Below are positions 12,853 through 19,352 of a stretch of DNA of 19,352 nt, one piece after another. Location of the stretch: contig JAKORH010000048.1 of NCBI GenBank assembly GCA_029777935.1, forward strand, positions 1-19,352, in the 5' to 3' direction. The notes under the pieces were generated by a model. That model did no database searches. It was not told where the DNA came from and saw only the letters and a list, made by a program, of their open reading frames with translations. A program made the position numbers and the translations under genes. Source of the stretch: Pseudomonadota bacterium (lineage in GTDB: Bacteria; Pseudomonadota; Gammaproteobacteria; Burkholderiales; Burkholderiaceae). Numbering within the stretch: the stretch's first letter is position 1; each line of letters begins with the position of its first letter.

Positions 12853-14655
12853 CTACTCCGCGACCTCGACCCGATTCTTTCCGGCCCGCTTCGCGCCGTA
12901 CATCGCGGCATCGGCGCGCTCGAGCCAGTGATCGAGCGCCTCGCCGCGCTGCCACAGCGCAAGTCCGCCGGAAAATGTCAGCGGACAGGGCCGGCCGTCC
13001 AGTTCCAGCGTGCGGCGCGCCAGTTCGCGTTGCAGCCGTTGCGCCACGATGCTCGCGTCCGCGAGCGTCGTCGACGGCAGCAGCACGCCGAATTCCTCGC
13101 CGCCCAGGCGCACCAGCACGTCGGTCGGCCGCAGCGTGGAATGCAGCGTCTGCGCCAGGTGCACCAGCGCGCGATCGCCGCCGGCGTGGCCGAAGGTGTC
13201 GTTGACGCGCTTGAAGTTGTCGACATCGATCAGCAGGAACGTCAGGTCCGAGCCATAGCGCTGCGCGCGCGCGGCCTCGATCTTGTACGCCTCCTCCAGC
13301 CCGCGGCGGTTGCGTGCCTGCGTCAGCGGGTCGCGCTGGATCAGCGTGGCAACCTCGGACAGTTCGCGCTCCAGTTCGCGCACGCGCGCCTCGTAGGTCT
13401 CGACCTTGCGCCGCGCTCCGATCAGTTCCTCGCGCGAGGACTCGATGTCGGCGCGCACGACGTGCGTGTCGGCGAGCAGTCCGCGGATCACGCCCGACAG
13501 CGTCTCGAAGTCCTCGGCGTGCTCGAGGCGCTGCTGGTAGTCGCCGACCTGGTCGTAGAACTTGTCGGTCGAGTCGCCCATGGTGCCGACGCGCGCGATC
13601 AGCGTCGCAAGCATCTCCTTCAGAGCGAACTTGGCATCCTGCAGGCTGCGGCGCGCGTTGACCTGGCGCTCGATCACCAGCGCCAGCGAATGTTCGGCGG
13701 TCGACAGGTCGTCGGCCGTGATCGGTCCCGCCAGCAGCGCGCGGATCGGTTCGAGTTGCCCGGCCAGCCACGTTTCCTCCGGCGTCAGGCTGCGCATGTT
13801 GTCGCACAGCAGCCCGAGCATGCGCGCCAGGCCGGCCCGGACCTTGTTCTGCTCCTCGAGCCGGCGCTCCACCGCGGAGGCCACGTCGGTGAACCGCGGC
13901 GCCAGCTTGCCGACATCCTCGCCCGTCGCCTGCGCGTGCTGCTTGCCGAAATCGCGCAGTTTCATCGCCGCAGGCGTGTCCGCGCCGCACGATTGCTCGA
14001 GCAGCCGCAGCGAACGCTGCACGACCTGCTGCCACGCGTCGGCGGCGGCACGCACCTGTTTCAGTTGTTCGTCGGCGGCATCGTGGACGGGCAGCGCGGG
14101 CTTGACCGGCCGCGGCGGTGCCGCCGGCGGCGGCTCCGGCGCAGCCTCGGGCGGCTTGGCGGTGGCCAGCACCGGTCCCCACGATTCGATCAGCCGGTTC
14201 AACCGTTCGAGCGCGAGATCGGGTTTGTCGCCGGCCGCATCGATCACGCGCGCGATCGCATCGAGCTTGCGCGCGCGCGTCCAGTTCGCGTGCAGCCCGT
14301 CGACCAACCGCAGCAGCGTCAGCGCGGTAGCCGGCCAGTTGGCGCCGGTGGCCCCGCCCCTGCGCTCCAGCGCCGGCGCGATCGCCTCGTGCACCGCGCG
14401 CCATTCGTGGTCCTTCGCGCGCTGCAGGATCTGCGCCGCCTCCTGCGGCGTGGCGCGGCCGGTCCTGACCAGATCGCGCAGCACGTCTTTCACCAGCGGC
14501 AGCGCGCCGCCGGCGCGGTGGCCGGTGATCTCCTGATACGCATCGGCGAAGGTTTCCGGCGTCGGAATCTGGCGCCGCTCGGCCAGCAGCTTCAGCGTAC
14601 GGCGCGCCGCTTCGGCCGGATTGAACGCCGCGTCACGCATGTCGTTCATGTTCAT
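12853..14655 (-). CDS. GGDEF diguanylate cyclase with long helical N-terminal region
   Basis: The C-terminal third (about 440-600) of this 600-residue cytoplasmic protein is a complete GGDEF domain: RDPLTQARNRRGL at 441-453, FLLIDVDNFKRVND at about 473-486, active-site GGEEF at 518-522 and a product-inhibition I-site R509-x-x-D512 at the normal five-residue spacing. It should make cyclic di-GMP from two GTP and be feedback-inhibited. The first 165 residues are helical with no named domain seen. A proline/alanine-rich linker (about 167-190) follows, then a helical, partly coiled-coil stretch to 440. No membrane segment or signal peptide is visible. The ATG at 14655 overlaps the upstream stop (ATGA), with GGAGAG just ahead; an ATG at 14649 is the alternative. 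The layout recalls long diguanylate cyclases whose N-terminal half is a localisation module, but this is only a suggestion. Confidence 0.92.
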   Translation of the reverse strand: MNMNDMRDAAFNPAEAARRTLKLLAERRQIPTPETFADAYQEITGHRAGGALPLVKDVLRDLVRTGRATPQEAAQILQRAKDHEWRAVHEAIAPALERRGGATGANWPATALTLLRLVDGLHANWTRARKLDAIARVIDAAGDKPDLALERLNRLIESWGPVLATAKPPEAAPEPPPAAPPRPVKPALPVHDAADEQLKQVRAAADAWQQVVQRSLRLLEQSCGADTPAAMKLRDFGKQHAQATGEDVGKLAPRFTDVASAVERRLEEQNKVRAGLARMLGLLCDNMRSLTPEETWLAGQLEPIRALLAGPITADDLSTAEHSLALVIERQVNARRSLQDAKFALKEMLATLIARVGTMGDSTDKFYDQVGDYQQRLEHAEDFETLSGVIRGLLADTHVVRADIESSREELIGARRKVETYEARVRELERELSEVATLIQRDPLTQARNRRGLEEAYKIEAARAQRYGSDLTFLLIDVDNFKRVNDTFGHAGGDRALVHLAQTLHSTLRPTDVLVRLGGEEFGVLLPSTTLADASIVAQRLQRELARRTLELDGRPCPLTFSGGLALWQRGEALDHWLERADAAMYGAKRAGKNRVEVAE

Positions 14656-16877
14656 GCGATCTCTCCCATCGACGCGGCCGGCACCGGCGCGCGCCAGTGC
14701 GCGGGGGCGAGCGCGCGCGCCAGGCGCAGGAACTCGTCGGCGGCGAGCGCCTGCGCGAACAGCCACCCCTGCTGCAGGCTGCAGCCCTGCTGCGCCAGCC
14801 GCAGCATCTGCCCGCGCGACTCCACGCCCTCGGCCACCACGCGCAGGCGCAGGCTGCGGCTCATCGCGATGATCGCGGCGACGATGGCTGCGTTGTCGGG
14901 GCTCGATTCGAGGTCGCGCACGAACGAGCGATCGATCTTCAGGATGTCGATCGGCAGCCGTTTCAGGTACGACAGAGACGAGTAGCCGGTGCCGAAGTCG
15001 TCGATCGAGATCGACACGCCGATCCTCTTCAGCTCCTGCAGCAACTGCTGCGCGCTGTCGAGGTTCTGCATCAGCACGGTCTCGGTCAGTTCCAGCTCGA
15101 GCAGCGCCGGCGCGATGCCGCTCGCCGCCAGCGCCGCCTCGACCGGCACCACCAGGCTGGCGCGCTGCAGGTGCCGGCTCGAGACGTTGACCGATACCGG
15201 CAGTTCGGGCGCCCCGGTGCTCTTCCACGCGACGATCTGGCGGCACACTTCGCCGATCGCCCATTCGGTGATCGGCACGATCAGCCCGGTGTCCTCGGCC
15301 GCGGTGATGAACTCGGCCGGCGGCACCAGCTTGTCGTCGCGCTTCCAGCGCATCAGCGCCTCGGCGCCGACGATGCGTCCGCTCGCCACGTCGATCTTCG
15401 GCTGGTAATGCAGCACCAGCTCCTGCCGCTCGAGCGCGCGGTGCAGCGCGGTCTCCAGCCGCCAGCGCTCGGCGGTGGCGGTGTTCATCGCGTCGTTGAA
15501 CGTCTGCCAGCCGTTGCGGCCGTTGTCCTTGACCGCGTACATTGCGATGTCGGCCTTGCGCACCAGCGTCTCCACGTCGTCGCCGTCCTGCGGGTACACG
15601 GCCACGCCGATCGACGCCGTGGCGAACACCTCATGCCCTTCGCACCAGAACGGCGCGCGCAGCGATTCCAGCAGCCGCTGCGCCACACGCGCGACCATAT
15701 CGCCGTCGACGAGGTCGGTCAGCAGGATCGTGAACTCGTCGCCGCCGAGCCGCGCCACGCTGGTGCCGGCCTGGCCGCGGAAGGCCGCGGCGACACCGGC
15801 GGCGTCGAGGCTGGCACGCGCCACGGTGTCGGTTTCGCGCACCGCCATGTGCAGCCGCTTGGCCACTTCGCGCAGCAACTGGTCGCCGACCTGGTGCCCG
15901 AGCGTGTCGTTGATCTGCTTGAAGCGATCGACGTCGATGAACAGCACGGCCACCTGCGTGCCCTGCAGCCGCGCGCGCTCCAGGCTGGCCGCGAACTGGT
16001 CGCGGAAGAAGCGCCGGTTGGGCAGCGCGGTCAGGCTGTCGTAGTTGGCCAGTTGCCGGATCTGGTCCTCGGCGTGCTTGCGCTCCGTGATGTCCTGCAG
16101 CACGCCGTGCATCGATACCGCGCGGCCGGACTCGTCGCGGTCGACCTCGGCCTCGATGTGCACGATCCGCACCTGCGCGCTGGGCCGCACGATGCGGCAC
16201 TCGAATTGCACCTGGCCGCCGCGCGCGAGCGCGTCGCGCACGATCGCCTCGACGCGCGGCCGGTCCTCGTCCAGCAGGCGCGTCCACACGAACCAGTCGG
16301 CCAAGCCTTCTTCCTGCCGCGCCAGGCCCGAAATCGCGAAGCACTCGTCCGAAACCCTGACCGAGCGCCTGGCGAGGTTCCACTCCCAGCTCCCGAGGCG
16401 TGCGATGCGCTGCGCCTTGGTGAGCTTGGCCTCGCTTTCCGCGAGCGCGTCGCGCATGCGCGCCGAGCGCAGCATGTAGCGCAGCCGCTCCGACAGCAGC
16501 GTCCACTGGCTGTTGGTCTTGACGAAGAAGTCGGTCGCGCCCGCCTCGTAAGCACGGGCGATCGACAGTTCGTCGTCCAGCCCCGTCAGCATCAGCACCG
16601 GCACGTGCTCGCCGTCGGGCAGCCGCCGCAGCCGCTCGCAGGCGGCGAAGCCGTCGATTCCCGGCATCAGCGCGTCCAGCACCACGACGTCGGGCCGGTG
16701 CAGCGCGAACAGTTGCAGCGCCTGCGCGGCACCTTCGGCCTCGATCACGCGCCAGCCGCGCTCGGCCAGCGCCGACGCCGTCAGCAGTCGCGCGACCGGA
16801 TCGTCGTCGACCAGCAGCACGCAGTCGCCGCCGACGTGCGGTTGAGGAGCAGCGGGTTCGATGCCTGCGGGAGTCAT
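14652..16877 (-). CDS. REC-PAS-GGDEF-EAL cyclic di-GMP turnover response regulator
   Basis: This 741-residue protein combines a receiver domain (about 18-135; phospho-acceptor D68, acidic residues D24-D26, T98, K120), a PAS domain (about 155-266, ending in the QDITERK linker), a GGDEF domain (about 275-440) and an EAL domain (about 465-720). The cyclase motif G378-G-D-E-F382 is intact. EAL is intact at 506-508, with the downstream NVSSRHL, ELTETVL, IDDFGTGYSSLSYL and EGVES motifs also present, so both activities are possible. The I-site-like R347-x-x-D350 is displaced by a 22-residue insert. The usual QGY near the end reads QGW. The start at 16877 has a weak ribosome site, 13 bp after the kinase stop. 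Phosphorylation by the adjacent hybrid kinase is inferred from proximity. Confidence 0.95.
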   Translation of the reverse strand: MTPAGIEPAAPQPHVGGDCVLLVDDDPVARLLTASALAERGWRVIEAEGAAQALQLFALHRPDVVVLDALMPGIDGFAACERLRRLPDGEHVPVLMLTGLDDELSIARAYEAGATDFFVKTNSQWTLLSERLRYMLRSARMRDALAESEAKLTKAQRIARLGSWEWNLARRSVRVSDECFAISGLARQEEGLADWFVWTRLLDEDRPRVEAIVRDALARGGQVQFECRIVRPSAQVRIVHIEAEVDRDESGRAVSMHGVLQDITERKHAEDQIRQLANYDSLTALPNRRFFRDQFAASLERARLQGTQVAVLFIDVDRFKQINDTLGHQVGDQLLREVAKRLHMAVRETDTVARASLDAAGVAAAFRGQAGTSVARLGGDEFTILLTDLVDGDMVARVAQRLLESLRAPFWCEGHEVFATASIGVAVYPQDGDDVETLVRKADIAMYAVKDNGRNGWQTFNDAMNTATAERWRLETALHRALERQELVLHYQPKIDVASGRIVGAEALMRWKRDDKLVPPAEFITAAEDTGLIVPITEWAIGEVCRQIVAWKSTGAPELPVSVNVSSRHLQRASLVVPVEAALAASGIAPALLELELTETVLMQNLDSAQQLLQELKRIGVSISIDDFGTGYSSLSYLKRLPIDILKIDRSFVRDLESSPDNAAIVAAIIAMSRSLRLRVVAEGVESRGQMLRLAQQGCSLQQGWLFAQALAADEFLRLARALAPAHWRAPVPAASMGEIA

Positions 16878-16890
16878 GCCCGGCGCCGGA

Positions 16891-19352
16891 TCATGTGGTG
16901 GCGCTGCAGTCGAGTTCGTGCAGCGCCCGCTGCACGCGTTCGAATTCGCCGTGCACCTCGCGCCACTGCTCGCGCGCGCGCGCGATCTGGCCGCCGCGGG
17001 CCAACGCCTCGACCTCGGTACAACGGCGCGCCAGCTCCAGCGCGCCCACGTTGGCGCTGGACGACTTCAGCGTGTGCACCGCGTGGCGCAGCGCGGCGCC
17101 GTCGTCGCGGGCCAGCGCGGCGGCCGCGTCCGCGACCAGCTTCGTCGCGGTCGCCTGGTACGCGCCGATCAGCCGTTCGAGCAGGCGCGCTGCGCCGCGT
17201 GTCTCCATCTGCCGGATGCGCTCGATCGTCGCCGCGTCGAGCACGGCGCCGCTGTCGCCGGACGCGGCGGCGGAAGGCGCCGGCAAGCCGGTATTCATCG
17301 TCGATTCCTCCACGGTCGCGGCGCGCTGCAGCGACACGCGCCGCTCGAGGGTCCAGCGCCGCACCAGTTCGATCAACGCCTGCTGCTTGAACGGCTTGGC
17401 CAGGTAGTCACTGAAGCCCGCCTGCAGGCAGCGCTCGGCATCGCCGGCGAGCGCGTGCGCCGTCAGCGCGATCACCGGCACGTCGCGCGCGGTCGCGAAG
17501 GAGCGTGCACCGTCGGTGCGCAGACGGCGCAGCGCCTCGAAGCCGTCCAGCTCGGGCATCTGGCAGTCCATCAGCACCAGATCGAAGCGTCGCAGCGCCA
17601 GCACCTCGAGGGCCAGGCGGCCGTTGGCGGCGGATTCGACCCGGCATCCGGTGTCCTCCAGCATCACGCGCGTGACTTCCTGGTTCACCGGGTTGTCCTC
17701 GGCGAGCAGGATGGCCAGGCCGCCGAGCGGCTGCGCGACGGCACGCGCCGCGTCCTCGCTCGCGGGCGCACCGAGCACGGAAGCGAGCGCGTTGACGAGT
17801 TCCTGCTGCCGCACCGGCTTGGCGAGCTGCACCTCGATGCCGCAGGCGTGCGCGAACCGCATTTCCTCGGCATCGGCGAGCGAAGTCAGCAGCAGGATGC
17901 GCGTGGCGGCGAGCTGCGCCTCGGAGCGCAGCATGCGCGCCAGCGTCAGGCCATCCATCACCGGCATCTTCATGTCGATCACCGCGACCTCGAAGCGGCT
18001 GCCCGCGCGCGCGGCGGCACGCGCCAGCTCCAGCGCCTGCGCGCCGTTCTCCGCCGCAACCACCTGCATGCCGAGCACCGCGAGCTGCGCCTGCACGATG
18101 CTGCGGTTGGTCGGGTTGTCCTCGGCCAGCAGCACGCGCTTGCCGTGCAGTTGCTCGTGCCGCAGCGGCACGTTGACCGCCGCGGCGTCGCCGGCCGGCA
18201 GCACGACGTCGAAGCGGAACAACGAGCCCGCGCCCTCGCGGCTGTCGACGCTGATCGATCCGCCCATCATCTCCACCAACTGCTTGCTGATCGCCAGCCC
18301 CAGGCCCGTGCCGCCGTAGCGGCGCGACATCGTCTGGTCGGCCTGCATGAACACGGTGAACAGCCGCGCCACCGCGTCCGGCCCCATGCCGATGCCGGTG
18401 TCGCGCACCTCGAAGCGGATGCGCTGCCTGGCGTCCGCCGGCATCGACGCGACGGTGACGACGACCTCGCCCTGCTCGGTGAACTTGATCGCGTTGCCGA
18501 CCAGGTTGGTCAGCACCTGCCGCAGCCGCGTCGGATCGCCGACCACGACCGCCGGCACCTCGGGGCCGATGCGGCACGCGAGTTCGAGCCGCTTTTCATG
18601 GGCACGCGCTGCCAGCAGCTCGAACACGTCCTCCACCAGCGTACGCAGGCTGAAGTCAACGCTCTCCAGTTCGAGCTTGCCGGCTTCGATCTTCGAGAAA
18701 TCGAGAATGTCGTTGATGATCTCCAGCAGCGATTCGCCCGAGCGGTACACCGCCTCGGCGAAGCGGCGTTGCTTGCCGGTGAGGTGCGTGCCGAGCAGCA
18801 GCTCCGTCATGCCGAGCACCCCGTTCATCGGCGTGCGGATCTCGTGGCTCATGTTGGCGAGGAACTGCGATTTGGCGCGGCTGGCGGCCTCCGCCATCTC
18901 CTTGGCCTCGCGCAGCGCGCGCTCGTGGTCGCGCTCGGCCGATACATCCTGCAGCACGCAGATCAGCGCGACGTCGCCGCCGCGGTCCAGGACGCGGGTG
19001 ACGTGTACACGCGTCCACACCACGTGGCCGTCGCGACGCAGGAAGCGCCGCTCGTAGATCTGCGCTCCGTGGCTGGCGTCTCCCAGCGTGGTCGTGCGGG
19101 CTGCCAGCATCGCCGGCACGTCGTCGGGGTGCGCGAACTGCGACGCGTCCAGTCCCGTCAGTTCCTCGCCGCGGTAACCGAGCAGGCGCGAAAACGCGGC
19201 GTTGATGCGGCGGATGCGGAACGCCTGATCCTGGATCGCGCTTGCGAGCGGCGATTCCTCGAACAGCGCGCGGAAGTATTCCTCGCTCGCGCGCAGCGCC
19301 AGCTCGGCGCGCTTGCGCTCGGTGATGTCCTCACCCGAACTGAACAGCCCGA
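16891..19352 (-). CDS. Hybrid sensor histidine kinase (PAS-HisKA-HATPase-REC-REC-HPt), N-terminus beyond window
   Basis: The frame stays open to the right edge, so 819 residues are visible and the gene is 5'-partial. Reading inward from the edge, an EDITERKRAE linker ends one upstream PAS-like module and a complete PAS domain follows. HisKA carries the phospho-accepting His in MSHEIRTP (codon 18844-18846). The ATPase domain has NLVGNAIKF, DTGIGMG and GGTGLGLAIS. REC1 has its Asp at 17974-17976 (IDMKMP) and REC2 at 17566-17568 (LMDCQMP). The C-terminal HPt has its His at 17074-17076 (HTLKSSS). This is the full BarA-like phosphorelay set. The GTG at 19119 seen in the frame is internal to the PAS domain and not a true start. 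Thirteen bases separate its stop from the REC-PAS-GGDEF-EAL gene, a likely downstream partner. The stimulus is unknown. Confidence 0.95.
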   Translation of the reverse strand, partial: GLFSSGEDITERKRAELALRASEEYFRALFEESPLASAIQDQAFRIRRINAAFSRLLGYRGEELTGLDASQFAHPDDVPAMLAARTTTLGDASHGAQIYERRFLRRDGHVVWTRVHVTRVLDRGGDVALICVLQDVSAERDHERALREAKEMAEAASRAKSQFLANMSHEIRTPMNGVLGMTELLLGTHLTGKQRRFAEAVYRSGESLLEIINDILDFSKIEAGKLELESVDFSLRTLVEDVFELLAARAHEKRLELACRIGPEVPAVVVGDPTRLRQVLTNLVGNAIKFTEQGEVVVTVASMPADARQRIRFEVRDTGIGMGPDAVARLFTVFMQADQTMSRRYGGTGLGLAISKQLVEMMGGSISVDSREGAGSLFRFDVVLPAGDAAAVNVPLRHEQLHGKRVLLAEDNPTNRSIVQAQLAVLGMQVVAAENGAQALELARAAARAGSRFEVAVIDMKMPVMDGLTLARMLRSEAQLAATRILLLTSLADAEEMRFAHACGIEVQLAKPVRQQELVNALASVLGAPASEDAARAVAQPLGGLAILLAEDNPVNQEVTRVMLEDTGCRVESAANGRLALEVLALRRFDLVLMDCQMPELDGFEALRRLRTDGARSFATARDVPVIALTAHALAGDAERCLQAGFSDYLAKPFKQQALIELVRRWTLERRVSLQRAATVEESTMNTGLPAPSAAASGDSGAVLDAATIERIRQMETRGAARLLERLIGAYQATATKLVADAAAALARDDGAALRHAVHTLKSSSANVGALELARRCTEVEALARGGQIARAREQWREVHGEFERVQRALHELDCSATT

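Noticed and set aside
14656..15264. N-terminal extension of the GGDEF gene
   Set aside because: The frame is open upstream but overlaps the EAL-coding region of the neighbouring gene. ATG at 14655 has a ribosome site and an ATGA junction.
14697..17390. 897-codon plus-strand frame
   Set aside because: It lies opposite the REC-PAS-GGDEF-EAL and kinase genes, whose intact motifs prove the minus strand is coding. The long open frame is a product of high GC at third positions.

Overview
The window reads as chromosomal DNA of a GC-rich proteobacterium. It is most likely a betaproteobacterium of the Burkholderiales/Rhodocyclales type, judged from base composition, the aerobic phenylacetate gene order, a PaaN-type ring-opening dehydrogenase and a TetR-type PaaR-like regulator. 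That placement is inference; no rRNA or other phylogenetic marker is present. About 90% of the sequence is coding, and no tRNA, rRNA, CRISPR array, insertion sequence or phage gene was seen.

Region 1 (about 108-12843) is an aerobic phenylacetyl-CoA catabolon. A 140-bp divergent control region (10402-10541) carries a TetR-type palindrome. Leftward from it run paaG, paaH, paaI, paaK, paaA, paaB, paaC, paaD, paaE, a TetR regulator (paaR-like) and a periplasmic branched-chain-amino-acid-type substrate-binding protein. Rightward run paaN (the aldehyde dehydrogenase replacing paaZ) and paaY. Together they activate phenylacetate to its CoA thioester (PaaK), epoxidise the ring (PaaABCDE), isomerise the epoxide to oxepin-CoA (PaaG), oxidise the ring-opened semialdehyde (PaaN), perform part of beta-oxidation (PaaH) and rescue trapped CoA esters (PaaI, PaaY). 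The thiolase (PaaJ), the enoyl-CoA hydratase PaaF and a recognisable oxepin-CoA hydrolase domain are not in the window.

Five of the gaps between the leftward genes contain palindromic repeats of three unrelated families: two CACAGAG-type elements bracketing paaA, two CCCTCACCC-type elements beside paaE/paaD and paaK/paaI, and one CCCCGGCG-type element between paaI and paaH. A further inverted repeat sits at the left edge, downstream of the binding-protein gene.

Region 2 (12853-19352) is a leftward cluster of three signalling genes, convergent with paaY and separated from it by only 9 bp: a hybrid histidine kinase (cut by the right edge) with PAS, HisKA, HATPase, two receiver domains and HPt; a REC-PAS-GGDEF-EAL protein; and a GGDEF protein with a long alpha-helical N-terminus. 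The last two overlap by ATGA. The arrangement suggests a phosphorelay feeding cyclic-di-GMP turnover, an inference from domain order and gene proximity. No wholly new system was recognised. The most unusual signals are the repeat-laden catabolic operon, the symmetric operator whose two ends both resemble -35 boxes, and the 22-residue insert in the GGDEF domain of the dual-domain protein.
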